A stretch of DNA of 64,000 nucleotides, from contig VFZE01000008.1 in NCBI GenBank assembly GCA_016871315.1, forward strand, positions 1 through 64,000. Reading direction: 5' to 3'. Made by a program: the position numbers and the translations under genes. The notes beneath the pieces are model-generated. The model had not been told where the DNA came from, made no database searches, and saw nothing but the letters and a program-made list of their open reading frames with translations. The first letter of the stretch is position 1. Every line of letters begins with the position of its first letter. The stretch is from Acidimicrobiia bacterium (GTDB lineage Bacteria; Acidobacteriota; Terriglobia; Bryobacterales; Bryobacteraceae). Shown here piece after piece: positions 27,501 to 35,341 of the stretch.

Positions 27501-27928
27501 TCGATCAGGAGCTGCTCCAGATCCTCGGCCAACGCACCGCCTATCAAACCTACCGCGGCCGCGATTCAGTCGAGCTGCCCAGGCCCGTCCAGGCCTTCTA
27601 CGGCCCCATGGTCGTCATGCAAAATGAGCGCTCCGCCAGCAACGCCGAGATGTTCCCCGACGGTTTCCGCCGCCTCGGCCTAGGCAAGGTGATCGGCGTT
27701 CCCACCAGCGGCGCCGTCATCGGAACCGGCTCCTACCGTCTGCTCGACGGCTCCAGCATCCGCACCCCCGGCGTCGGTGTCTACACCTCCAAGGGCGAAA
27801 ACATGGAAAACTACGGTGTCCCGCCCGACGTCTACATCGACAACACCCCGGCAGACTTCCTCGCCGGCCACGATCGCCAAATCGAAAAAGCAGTAGAAGT
27901 ACTAACCGCCGAACTCGGTACCAAGTAA
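24581..27928 (+). CDS. Exported tricorn-like protease (beta-propeller plus S41 domain)
   Basis: The 1115-residue product has a clear signal peptide (MLRKSLFAFAVILLPAAVHA). WD40/TolB-like propeller blades occupy about 25-690, with repeated FSPDG, WTPDG, WSPDGKWIAFISDRSG and SPD motifs. A glycine/proline/alanine-rich linker (about 680-730) leads to the tricorn core and C1 region, a PDZ-like region (about 830-900) and the S41 catalytic domain. His in NASHTGV (about 801) and Ser in NERSASNAEMF (about 1019) are likely active-site residues. It should degrade peptides in the periplasm. A strong AGGGGAGG lies before the ATG. Codon third positions are strikingly C-rich. Confidence 0.9.
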   Translation: MLRKSLFAFAVILLPAAVHAQVKVLRHPTYSKGRVAFSYLGDIWSAKENGTGVERLTVHRSRDIYPRFSPDGASIAFSSNRDGNYDVYVMPAAGGKPTQLTFHSADDNVLGWTPDGKKILFQSGRAKGAFPTVATLFLVSVDGGLEEPVPTDWGSGGSYSADGARLALTRHPASWSRKHYRGSYNADLWLMDVAAKKFTRLGDNDYKGNYLWPMYARGGEVYFVSDRLPNEKNIKFGGPEVMKSVNNIWKISERGGAPSQVTRHTSGNLFFPSISADGKTIVYEENFGLWKLDTSSGKSSEIRIEISSDLKENELELRTIQSEAEGYHLSPSTRRAAISTHGEIFTIATERGEVQRVTDSFWRDQNPSWSPDGKWIAFISDRSGREEVWIADERGRGLKQLSDADCTKGALVWAPDSKSLLWSGSDRKLRRVDIGNATTTEIASSEHGQISGVQFSPDANYISYSKPDRLLRSHVHIKELATGTERMLESDRFLTSTGAKWTPDGKKLLVIGGVGAPAMAALNRTSTQLYSIALTPVETRPDSRDIDTEEQAQSSSSDGARRGPGGPAAQAPKVEVKIDWNGMERRFQQISRSSDSVIAIVPSPDSRTYAFVTIGGGEEGFSGPALYIIGEDGSRLTRISTDAGRESSEGPRGRGGFGGGGLDPQWSRDGRNIYYMQGGGLYSVAVPAAPAADSGPSAASTPRGGGGRFPGAPAAPSAAPASSTPRRVAFTIRMEIDHASQRRQVFEEAWRVMKYRFYDPAMHGVNWAAMKDTYQPLLAHVGDSDELRSVIMQMIGELNASHTGVTGPGGPGGGGAQTRYPGFTLDPDPSGYFRVGHIYKRGPADHDYVKIEPGHYILSLNGKPLKTTENYWRHFNLLTGRKFEFQVNSKPHQEGSWTVSLEPLSGSAHADLEYERWVESRKQMVDKLSGGKIGYLHIRAMDSPSLRRFQRDLLDNQYKKALVIDQRFNGGGGIDQELLQILGQRTAYQTYRGRDSVELPRPVQAFYGPMVVMQNERSASNAEMFPDGFRRLGLGKVIGVPTSGAVIGTGSYRLLDGSSIRTPGVGVYTSKGENMENYGVPPDVYIDNTPADFLAGHDRQIEKAVEVLTAELGTK

Positions 27929-27954
27929 CTCACCCTGTGGGGCGAGCTTCAGTG

Positions 27955-28353
27955 TCAGCCTGCGCGAGGCTTCAGCCTCGCCTTCCCCGCCCAATAAAGG
28001 CTCAACTCATGCCCGTCTGGATCCTTCAGATAAGCATGCTTCCATCCCCACCGCATCAGCTTCGGCAGCTGCATAAACTTCACTCCCGCCGAAGCTAACT
28101 TCGCGCAAAACCTATCCAAATTCCTCACCTCAAAGTAAAGCCGCAGCCCTCCGTCGCCCATTGTTTGCCCGCGCTCCAGCGCGTGCAGCGCGATCGTCGA
28201 TTCCCCAACCGGAGCACGCAGCCGCGCATAGACCGCCTTTCCCCCATGCTCGTAAGTCTCAATCAGCCGGAACCCCAGCAGGTCAACGTAAAACCACAGC
28301 GCCTTCGCCACGTCGCGCGAATAGATCATCGCGTGATTGAAGCTCAGTGCCAT
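27955..28353 (-). CDS. VOC (glyoxalase/bleomycin-resistance) family protein
   Basis: The 132-residue protein has a paired beta-alpha-beta-beta-beta fold: FNHAMIYSRDVAKALWFYVD...GFRLIETYEHGG in the first half and LRLYFEVRNLDRFCAKLASAG...AYLKDPDGHELSLYW in the second. Metal ligands typical of the family (N-terminal His, C-terminal Glu in DPDGHELSLY) are present. The substrate is unknown. It starts 1 nt after the stop of the DapA-like gene (TGAGATG), so the two are translationally coupled and may act on the same compound. Confidence 0.85.
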   Translation of the reverse strand: MALSFNHAMIYSRDVAKALWFYVDLLGFRLIETYEHGGKAVYARLRAPVGESTIALHALERGQTMGDGGLRLYFEVRNLDRFCAKLASAGVKFMQLPKLMRWGWKHAYLKDPDGHELSLYWAGKARLKPRAG

Positions 28354-28354
28354 C

Positions 28355-29287
28355 TCAGTGCCCTAGCTGCGCCCGCAGCGAACTCTTCTGCGCCTCCGTC
28401 AACGAAAGAAGCGGCGGCCGGTACCCGCTCTCCCGCAGCCCTTTCAAACTCAGTGCGAACTTCATCGCCGGTACCCCTGCATAACCACGGAAAGCTCGCG
28501 CCGCTTCATCGAACCGCCGCTGCGCCCCCGCCACGTCACCGCCCTTGGCGTGCGCCGCGAAAACAGCGCTTGTCTCCCCCAGCAGCACACTGCCGTTGCC
28601 CGTGATCGCCCCCGCTCCGCCCGCCGCAAGGTTCGCCGCCATGTTGCCCGGCACACCCGTCAGCACCCGCATCTTCGGGAATCTCCGGATAAACTCCGTC
28701 ATCTCCGGAATCTTCGAAAAGGAATCCTTCATCCCCGCCAGATTCTCAAACGTCGAAAGCCGCGTAATCAGCTCCGGCGTGATCGCCGCCCCGCTCAGTT
28801 GCGGGATGTTGTAGAGCAGCACCGGCACTCGCGCCCCGCGCAGCACCGGTTCATAGAAGGCCGCCAGTCCGTCAATCGTCGGGTTCTTGAAATAATAAGG
28901 CGGCAGAACCAGTGCCGAACCCGCCCCCGCCTTCGCCGCGTGCTCGATCAACTCCAGCGTCTCCGGGAGATTCGACGTCCCCACGTGCGCCATGATCTCC
29001 AGCTTCCCCTTGTGTTTGATCGAACTCTCCAGCACCTGCTTCCGCTCGCGGATTGAAAACGACGGAAACTCGCCCGTCGTCCCCAGGATCAGCGCCCCAT
29101 CAGCGCCCCCTTTTTGCAGATGCGCCAAATAGTCGCGCTGCAGTCCCTCGTCGAACTGCCCGCGCTTGTCGATCATCGTCAGCGCCGCAACCAGAAACCG
29201 TGGTCCGGCATCGGGCAATTTGTTGGCAGCGGTCGCGGCCGCTGCTCCCAGAGAAGCGGCGAGGAAGTCACGGCGGGGATGCGGCAT
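28355..29287 (-). CDS. DapA/N-acetylneuraminate-lyase family protein with a Tat signal
   Basis: The 310-residue protein begins MPHPRRDFLAASLGAAAA, a twin-arginine export signal, unusual for this normally cytoplasmic TIM-barrel family. The active-site motifs are intact: GTTGEFPSFS, VLLYNIPQLSG (catalytic Tyr) and LAGMKDSFSK (Schiff-base Lys). It probably cleaves or forms a 2-oxo acid by aldol chemistry, outside the cytoplasm; lysine synthesis is unlikely. The ATG at 29287 follows a TACAAT by 6 nt. A TTG at 29302 is possible but would lie inside the promoter. It is coupled to the VOC gene downstream. Confidence 0.85.
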   Translation of the reverse strand: MPHPRRDFLAASLGAAAATAANKLPDAGPRFLVAALTMIDKRGQFDEGLQRDYLAHLQKGGADGALILGTTGEFPSFSIRERKQVLESSIKHKGKLEIMAHVGTSNLPETLELIEHAAKAGAGSALVLPPYYFKNPTIDGLAAFYEPVLRGARVPVLLYNIPQLSGAAITPELITRLSTFENLAGMKDSFSKIPEMTEFIRRFPKMRVLTGVPGNMAANLAAGGAGAITGNGSVLLGETSAVFAAHAKGGDVAGAQRRFDEAARAFRGYAGVPAMKFALSLKGLRESGYRPPLLSLTEAQKSSLRAQLGH

Positions 29288-29293
29288 GCCGCT

Positions 29294-29303
29294 ATTGTAC
29301 AAT
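29294..29303. promoter_or_regulatory. Palindromic ATTGTACAAT serving as -10 box in both directions
   Basis: The perfect 10-bp palindrome contains TACAAT on each strand. On the plus strand TACAAT ends 7 nt before the cyclase ATG at 29311. On the minus strand it ends 6 nt before the DapA-like ATG at 29287. Both genes would then start transcription at or within a few bases of their start codons. The 23-bp gap between the two genes leaves no room for ordinary separate promoters upstream of both. Confidence 0.5.
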
Positions 29304-29310
29304 TCTCCTC

Positions 29311-30306
29311 ATGGTCAGACTCCTGCTCGCACTCTGCTTATTGACGCCCCTGCCGGCGCAAACCCCTAAGGGCTGGACCAAGGGCAAGGGCTTCGGCTGG
29401 GTCTACGGACCCGAGGATGAAGTCGGCGCTCTCAACGCCGTCAAGGACCCCGCCCAGGTGCTCGCCGCCCTCAAAACCGTCAAGACCGGAAAAGTCTATG
29501 ACCTCGGAGTTCCCCTTGACGCCACCTCCTACAAATGGCCCGGCCACTCGCCCACCTCCGTCATCAGCTTCCGCACCCCCTTCGGCGTCAAAACCCAGAA
29601 AGACGTCGCCCCCTTCGCCAATCATCCCTCCGCCATGGCCTGGCACAGCTGCGCCCTGTTCATCTCCGACAACCTCGGCACCCAAATCGACGGCCTCGGC
29701 CACATCACCGTCGGCGCCGACGATCACTGGTACAATGGCTTTAAGGAAAAGGACCACGGCGGCAACTTCGGCATCCGCAAAGCCGACGCCGACAAGATCC
29801 CGCCTATCATCGCCCGCGCCGTCCTCATCGACGTGGCCGCGCTCATGGGCGTCGACGCCCTCCCTTCCAATTTCCCCATCACCTCCAAGGAACTCCAGGA
29901 CGCCCTCGCCCGCCAAAAGGTCGACGTCGAACCCGGCGACATCGTCATGATCCGCACCGGAACCCTCCGCTACTGGGGCGCCTCAGGAGCCGACCACGCC
30001 AAGATCGCCGAGCATGATTCCGCCGGCCTCACCCTCGAGGGCGCCAAGTGGCTCGTCGAGCAAAAGGGCGCCGTCCTCATCGGCGCCGACACCAGCGGTG
30101 TCGAGGTCGGCAACGACCCCAAGGTCGGCTATCCCAATCCCGTCCACCAATACCTGCTCGTTGAACAAGGCGTCCATATCGGCGAGTTCCACAATCTCGA
30201 AGCGCTCGCCCGCGACAAGGTCTACCGCTTCCTCTACATGGCCGTCACCAACCGCATCCGCGGCGCCGTCGCAGGCACCGCCATGCGCCCCATCGCTATC
30301 CACTAG
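29311..30306 (+). CDS. Exported cyclase-family (kynurenine-formamidase-like) hydrolase
   Basis: The 331-residue protein has a signal peptide (MVRLLLALCLLTPLPAQ). The cyclase fold shows GPEDEVGALN near the start, the metal-site region LGTQIDGLGHI (in place of the more usual HxGTHxDxxxH) and the late VEPGDIVMIRTG and GADTSGVEV segments. Family members hydrolyse formamides or cyclise small molecules; the substrate is unknown. The altered first metal motif makes the exact activity uncertain. The divergent DapA-like gene shares its promoter. Its 3' end faces the amidase gene 37 nt away. Confidence 0.85.
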   Translation: MVRLLLALCLLTPLPAQTPKGWTKGKGFGWVYGPEDEVGALNAVKDPAQVLAALKTVKTGKVYDLGVPLDATSYKWPGHSPTSVISFRTPFGVKTQKDVAPFANHPSAMAWHSCALFISDNLGTQIDGLGHITVGADDHWYNGFKEKDHGGNFGIRKADADKIPPIIARAVLIDVAALMGVDALPSNFPITSKELQDALARQKVDVEPGDIVMIRTGTLRYWGASGADHAKIAEHDSAGLTLEGAKWLVEQKGAVLIGADTSGVEVGNDPKVGYPNPVHQYLLVEQGVHIGEFHNLEALARDKVYRFLYMAVTNRIRGAVAGTAMRPIAIH

Positions 30307-30343
30307 CCGCTCAGCTCACCATAAGCCCTATTCTCTGTACCTA

Positions 30344-31198
30344 TCAACGTCCGGAGCCGGCGCCACTGCGCGGGTTCGGAAGCAGCAGCTCTCTATAAAT
30401 CTCCGGCTTCCGGCTCCTGATCGCCGACCGTCCCGCGCCTTCGCTCAGATCGATTCGCGCTGACACGATCTGATCCCGCTCCCCCTCACTCTGTGCCAGG
30501 ATCCTCCCGCCCGGCGAAATAATCAAAGCCCGCTTGGGATGCACAAACGCCACGTAAACACCGTTCTCGTATGCGCGCGTGCGCATCATCACATCGTTCA
30601 TCTCCCCGTAGTTGCCCCATGCCGGCACCAGGATCAGTTGCGCCCCCTTGATCGCAAGAATACGCGAGGTCTCCGGCAGTTGCCGGTCGTAGCAGATCAG
30701 CGCGCCCCATCGCCCTAACGGTGTCTCTTTCACCGGGAACTCCGTTCCCGTCGTGTTGTACGGCTCATCGTCGGCATTGTGTGCTTTCGAGAATTGCAGC
30801 GCGATGCCTCCTTCGGGTGAGAAAATCACTGCGGAGTTGTACATTCTCTCCCCGCGCCGCTCCGCGAACCCCACCAGCAAATAAATCTTCAATTCACGAG
30901 CCAGATTCCGCGCCCGCGTCATCAGTGGTCCGTCGATCTTCTCTCCAATCGCGAAGTACTTCTCCCGCGTCAAATCCTTGTTCGCTTTATCATTGCCGAC
31001 GTAGCCTTCCAGGAACCCTTCCGGCGTCACCACCAGTTGCGCGCCCTGTGCCGCCGCTTGCCGCGCATAGCGGTCCAGCTTCGCGAAGTTGGCCTCCTTA
31101 TTCCACCGATCCGGCGTCAGACTCAGCCCCGCGATATGCAGCGTGAGTTCTCCCGCCATCACCACCGCCGCCGCCAGGATTCCCAGTACCAGCTTCAT
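30344..31198 (-). CDS. Exported carbon-nitrogen hydrolase (nitrilase superfamily)
   Basis: The 284-residue protein has a hydrophobic N-terminal export signal (MKLVLGILAAAVVMAG). The catalytic triad is complete: Glu60 in VVTPEGFLEGY, Lys138 in QFSKAHN and Cys169 in GALICYDRQLPE. An Asn in PAWGNYGEMND supports amidase-type substrate binding. It should hydrolyse an amide or carbamoyl compound. No co-directional partner is close. Its start is 1 nt from a plus-strand TTTTACTCC stretch, in a region with no clear -35 box. Confidence 0.87.
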   Translation of the reverse strand: MKLVLGILAAAVVMAGELTLHIAGLSLTPDRWNKEANFAKLDRYARQAAAQGAQLVVTPEGFLEGYVGNDKANKDLTREKYFAIGEKIDGPLMTRARNLARELKIYLLVGFAERRGERMYNSAVIFSPEGGIALQFSKAHNADDEPYNTTGTEFPVKETPLGRWGALICYDRQLPETSRILAIKGAQLILVPAWGNYGEMNDVMMRTRAYENGVYVAFVHPKRALIISPGGRILAQSEGERDQIVSARIDLSEGAGRSAIRSRKPEIYRELLLPNPRSGAGSGR

Positions 31199-31294
31199 GG
31201 CGAATATTTTACTCCAGTTACCTCACCTGCGAACGCTCGCAACGCCGCGTTCAACAACTCCCACGATCAAATCCCATCTCCCTCTCCATCCTCT

Positions 31295-31538
31295 ACCGCC
31301 GCAACCCCAACTCATTCAAAAACTTCCGCCGAAGGGGCTGTTTGGTTGCACCGCTCATCCGTAAGCTTGCCGCAAGCCCTTTGTCGGACCCGCTGGCCAG
31401 GTAGCTCGTCGAAGTGGCTGCGATGACGGCTGTTATGGAAAGCGAGCGCTGGCTCGGGTATTCTCCCGCGACGTGATCGAAACGAACCCGACACCACCAC
31501 AACCTCAACCCGCTCAAGAACTTCCTGCGGAATCGGCG
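31295..31538 (+). repeat. Two imperfect 46-bp direct repeats in a non-coding stretch
   Basis: Copies at 31295-31340 and 31493-31538 agree at roughly three quarters of positions (for example CTCATTCAAAAACTTCC versus CCGCTCAAGAACTTCC). Read on the minus strand both give an RRKFL-x-x-L peptide-like phrase, and the second abuts a GTTCATCCGCGTTCATC repeat, a phrase seen in dispersed bacterial repeats. The 199-655 nt region between the amidase and GWxTD genes (31199-31854) otherwise holds only the small lipoprotein. Confidence 0.35.
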
Positions 31539-31581
31539 TTCATCCGCGTTCATCAGTGGCCGATAATCGGCTCCCCTCAAA

Positions 31582-31707
31582 CTACCGCTGCGGCCTCGGC
31601 GCCGGTGGCGGCACGGGCGTCTTCACCACATGCGGTCCATCCCCGCACCCCGCGAGCCACAACGCCGCAAAAAACGGCAAACTCCACAGCCACTCTCTTC
31701 GACTCAT
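31582..31707 (-). CDS. Tiny predicted lipoprotein
   Basis: The 41-codon gene starts MSRREWLWSLPFFAALWLAG and has Cys21 in the lipobox LAGC, followed by GDGPHVVKTPVPPPAPRPQR and a TAG stop. The arginine pair, hydrophobic core and lipobox in the right order make a chance frame unlikely. The mature part is a 20-residue proline-rich peptide that could reach across the envelope. No strong ribosome binding site is visible. It stands alone between convergent and divergent neighbours. Confidence 0.5.
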   Translation of the reverse strand: MSRREWLWSLPFFAALWLAGCGDGPHVVKTPVPPPAPRPQR

Positions 31708-31854
31708 GCAATCAGTGTACCCCGCCCGCCAACGTAACCGCCTTAACCGCCCGAGCATCTAAATGAAGGATCGAATGTTGGGGTACCGCAATCCAGGCTT
31801 GACCCGCCCGGGACATGCCATTAAAATTAGGATAGCTCATAGTGTAGCCAGACC

Positions 31855-33543
31855 ATGGTGAAAACGATGAATCTAAAAGCAGTTCTTGCCTGCGCCCTAG
31901 CCGGCCTGCTTGCCACCACCCTGCCTCTCACGCAGGCCGCCGACAAGAAGGCTCAACAGAACAACCAGCAGCGGGAGACCGTTGCCAAGCCCCTTAGCGA
32001 AAAGGAAAAGCGCCGCCGCGAGGAGCGCCTCCGCAAGGAGCTGGAAACTCCTTTCCGCAAGTGGCTCAATGAGGACGTCGCCTACATCATCACCGATGAG
32101 GAACGCGCCGCTTTCAAGCGCCTTGGCACCGACGACGAGCGCGAGCAGTTCATCGAACAGTTTTGGCTCCGCCGCGACCCCACCCCTGACTCCCAGGAAA
32201 ATGAGTTCCGCGAAGAACACTATCGCCGCATTGCTTACGCCAATGAGCGCTTCGCCTCCGGTATCCCCGGCTGGAAGTCTGACCGCGGCCGCATCTACAT
32301 CGCCTTCGGTCCCGCCGATGAAATTGAATCGCGTCCCTCCGGCGGTACCTATGAGCGCCCCATTGAAGAGGGCGGCGGCACCACCTCCACCTATCCTTTC
32401 GAGAAGTGGCGCTACCGCTGGATCGAGGGCATCGGCACCGACATCATCATCGAATTCGTTGACCCCACCATGACCGGCGAATACCGCATGACCATGGACC
32501 CTTCGGAAAAAGACGCCCTCCTCTACGTCCCCAACGCCGGCCTCACCCTGTTTGAGCAGCTCGGCATGGCCGACAAGGCCGACCGCTTCTCCCGCACCGA
32601 CGGCACCCGCCTCGGCACCGGCAACCAGCCGCTGCCCGCGCGCATGAATCAATTCGAGCGTCTCCAGCAGTTCGCGCTCCTCCAGAAGCCGCCGTCCATC
32701 AAGTTCAAGGATCTGGAAGCCGCCGTCTCCTCCTCCATCAAGTACAACCTCATTCCACTGGATGTCCGCGCCGACTACCTCCGCATCACCAACTCCACCG
32801 TGATGACCAACATCACCGCCCAGATGCAGAAGAAGGACCTCCAGTTCCAGGACAAGGAAGGCATCTCCAAGGCCATCGTCAACATCTATGGCCGCATCAC
32901 CACGATGACCCGCCGCGTCGCCAACGTCTTCGAGGAAGTGGTCACCATGGAGCAGCCCACCGAGCTGCTAGCCGAAGCCGTCAAGGGTGCCTCCATCTTC
33001 CAGAAATCCATTCCGCTCGCCCCCGGCACCTATCGCCTCAACCTCGTCGTCAAGGATGTCGTCGGCGGCAATATGACCAACTACGAGATGGCCCTTACCG
33101 TTCCGCGCTACGACGAGGAAGCCCTCGCCATGAGCAGCCTCATCCTCGCCGACCTCATTGAAAAGGTCCCCACCCGCTCACTCGGCACCGGCCAGTTCGT
33201 CATCGGAGCCTCCAAAGTCCGCCCGCGCGTCACCGGAACATTCCGCAAAGACGAAAAGATGGGCATCTATGTGCAGTTTTACAACTTTGAAGCCGACGAG
33301 AAGTCTCAAAAACCCGATGCCGTGGTAGAGTACGAAGTGACCAGGAACGGCACCAATGAGAAGATCTTCGAGTTCAGCGAGGAGGTCGCCAAGATCGAAG
33401 GCGCTTCCGCGCAACAGTACACCGTCGAGAAGATTCTCCCGCTCGCCAATTTCTCGTCCGGTGAGTATACTCTCAAGATGAAGGTCACCGATCGCAGCAA
33501 CAATAACGTGCTCACGCCTTCGGCCACCTTCAAGGTGATGTAG
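31855..33543 (+). CDS. GWxTD-domain exported protein
   Basis: The 562-residue product has a signal peptide (about residues 5-28, ending LTQAADKK) and then a lysine/glutamate-rich helical linker. The GWxTD-type region reads WLNEDVAYIITDEERAAFKRL and then EREQFIEQFWLRRDP. It continues with KSDRGRIYIAFGPADEIESR, characteristic of this acidobacterial family. The C-terminal half is beta-rich (APGTYRLNLVVKDVV; SSGEYTLKMKVTDRS). The function is unknown. The next gene starts 5 nt after the stop, so it is co-expressed with the beta-barrel protein. Confidence 0.83.
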   Translation: MVKTMNLKAVLACALAGLLATTLPLTQAADKKAQQNNQQRETVAKPLSEKEKRRREERLRKELETPFRKWLNEDVAYIITDEERAAFKRLGTDDEREQFIEQFWLRRDPTPDSQENEFREEHYRRIAYANERFASGIPGWKSDRGRIYIAFGPADEIESRPSGGTYERPIEEGGGTTSTYPFEKWRYRWIEGIGTDIIIEFVDPTMTGEYRMTMDPSEKDALLYVPNAGLTLFEQLGMADKADRFSRTDGTRLGTGNQPLPARMNQFERLQQFALLQKPPSIKFKDLEAAVSSSIKYNLIPLDVRADYLRITNSTVMTNITAQMQKKDLQFQDKEGISKAIVNIYGRITTMTRRVANVFEEVVTMEQPTELLAEAVKGASIFQKSIPLAPGTYRLNLVVKDVVGGNMTNYEMALTVPRYDEEALAMSSLILADLIEKVPTRSLGTGQFVIGASKVRPRVTGTFRKDEKMGIYVQFYNFEADEKSQKPDAVVEYEVTRNGTNEKIFEFSEEVAKIEGASAQQYTVEKILPLANFSSGEYTLKMKVTDRSNNNVLTPSATFKVM

Positions 33544-33548
33544 ATGGG

Positions 33549-35339
33549 GTGAAAACCGCCGCGTCCAGTTCCGCCGCGCTGTGCATAGCACTCGTGATGT
33601 TCCCAGCCGCTTCCCCGGCCATCGAGCCGGCCAAGCTCACAGGAGCCATTGTCGGCCGCGTCACCGACGCCGCCGGTGTCCCGCAAATGGGAGCCACCGT
33701 TATGCTCTTCAATCGCTTCGAGCGGCTCCTGGACCGCGTCATTACCAACGAGCGCGGCGCTTTTCTCTTCGATTCCCTGCTGCCGGAAACCTATTCTGTC
33801 CGCGTCAATCTGCAAAGCTTTGTTCCCGCCCTTAAGCGCAACATCGCCATCCTCCCCGGTGCACGCAGCTTCCTCGCCATCAACCTCACTTCCATGTTCA
33901 GCTCCGTCGAGCTCGTCTACATGACGCCCGGCGAGACCCCGCTCATGAGCGAGGAGTGGAAATGGGTCCTGCGCTCGGCCGGCGCCACTCGACCCATCTT
34001 GCGCATCATGCCCGGCATCGATATCTCGGATCCGGCCTTCTCGCGCCGCCGCCGCGCCGCTCTCTTCACCGACACGCGCGGCCTGCTCCGCGTCTCGGCC
34101 GGCGACGGCGGCTCGCTTTCCTCCGTCGGCAGTCAGGCCGATCTCGGCACCGCCTTTGCTCTCGCCACCTCCCTGTTCGGCTCGCATGAACTCGAGTTCA
34201 GCGGCAATCTCGGCTACGGCTCCGCCGCCGGCATCCCTACCGCCGGCTTCCGCACCAGCTTTTCCCGCGATGCCGCCCGCGACGGACATGGCCCGGAAGT
34301 CAACCTCACCATGCGGCAGATCTTCCTGCCCGCCCGCGTCGGCTCCGCCCTTTCCACCGGCTCCAACACCGGAACGCCCGCCTTGCAGAGCATGGCGCTC
34401 TCCTTTGCCGACCGCCGCCAGTTGGGTGACTTCCTCGAAATCGAGTATGGCTCCTCGATGGAATCGGTCTCCTTTCTCAACCGCTTGAACTACATCAGCC
34501 CCTTTGCGCGGGTCAAAGTCGGCACGCTCGAAACAGGAGCCTTCGAAATCGCCTTCTCCTCCGGCGCGCCCGCCACCGAGCTGCTCTCTCCAGGCGCACT
34601 CTCCGGAACCGAACTCCAGCATCAGCTCTCCACTCTCGCCATCTTCCCCCGCGTCTCGTTACGCCGCGGCGAGGTCCAGGTTCAGCGCACCGAGAACTTC
34701 GAACTTGGCTACCGCCGCTCCTTCGGCGACAACACCTTCGCCGCGGCCGCCTGGCGCGAATCGGTCTCTAATGCCGCCATGACCATGGCTGCCCCCGCCG
34801 GCTTCTACAGCGGCCGCGAGCTGATGCCCGATCTTGCCTCCATCGGCAGCTTCCGCCGCACCGGCTACTCCGCCGCTCTTTCCCGTAAGCTCTCCGATTC
34901 TCTTACCGCCGGCCTCACCTACGGCATCTCCGGCGTCCTCGCCGCCGGAGCCCCCAACCTCTTCTCCAACAACCCCACCGAGCTGCGCAACCTCCTTCGC
35001 CGCGCCAGCCGTTCCTCCATCACCATGCGGCTTGCCGGTACCGCCCCGGGCGCCGGCACGCGCTACATCGCCACCTATCAATTCACCGACTACGACGTCC
35101 TACAGCCCGTCCATCTCTCCCTCACCCAGCGTTCTACTCTCGATCCCGGTCTGAACCTCAGCCTCCGCCAGCCCGTCCCCGGCTTAAACGGCGTCTTCTC
35201 CGGACGCCTGGAAGCAACCGCCGAGCTTCGAAACCTCCTCGCACAGGGCTATCTCCCCATCACTACCGCCGATGGCCGCAGCCTCTATCTCATCCAGTCC
35301 CCCCGCGCCATCCGCGGTGGCCTGAGTTTCATCTTCTAA
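33549..35339 (+). CDS. Outer-membrane beta-barrel protein with N-terminal CarboxypepD_reg domain, no plug
   Basis: The 596-residue protein starts at GTG, 5 nt after the GWxTD gene stop. A signal peptide is followed by a carboxypeptidase-regulatory-like domain (about 30-110): GAIVGRVTDAAGVPQMGATV, GAFLFDSLLPETYSVRV. The rest alternates polar and hydrophobic residues as in TonB-receptor-type barrels and ends GGLSFIF, a barrel-type C-terminal aromatic. A TonB box and the plug domain are not evident, so it may be an anchor or channel and not a classical receptor. The FG-GAP gene follows 2 nt later. Confidence 0.75.
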   Translation: MKTAASSSAALCIALVMFPAASPAIEPAKLTGAIVGRVTDAAGVPQMGATVMLFNRFERLLDRVITNERGAFLFDSLLPETYSVRVNLQSFVPALKRNIAILPGARSFLAINLTSMFSSVELVYMTPGETPLMSEEWKWVLRSAGATRPILRIMPGIDISDPAFSRRRRAALFTDTRGLLRVSAGDGGSLSSVGSQADLGTAFALATSLFGSHELEFSGNLGYGSAAGIPTAGFRTSFSRDAARDGHGPEVNLTMRQIFLPARVGSALSTGSNTGTPALQSMALSFADRRQLGDFLEIEYGSSMESVSFLNRLNYISPFARVKVGTLETGAFEIAFSSGAPATELLSPGALSGTELQHQLSTLAIFPRVSLRRGEVQVQRTENFELGYRRSFGDNTFAAAAWRESVSNAAMTMAAPAGFYSGRELMPDLASIGSFRRTGYSAALSRKLSDSLTAGLTYGISGVLAAGAPNLFSNNPTELRNLLRRASRSSITMRLAGTAPGAGTRYIATYQFTDYDVLQPVHLSLTQRSTLDPGLNLSLRQPVPGLNGVFSGRLEATAELRNLLAQGYLPITTADGRSLYLIQSPRAIRGGLSFIF

Positions 35340-35341
35340 GC

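Noticed and set aside
27964-27981. Hairpin GCGAGGC-TTCA-GCCTCGC
   Set aside because: It lies inside the 3' coding end of the VOC gene and lacks a T-run, so it is not counted as a terminator.
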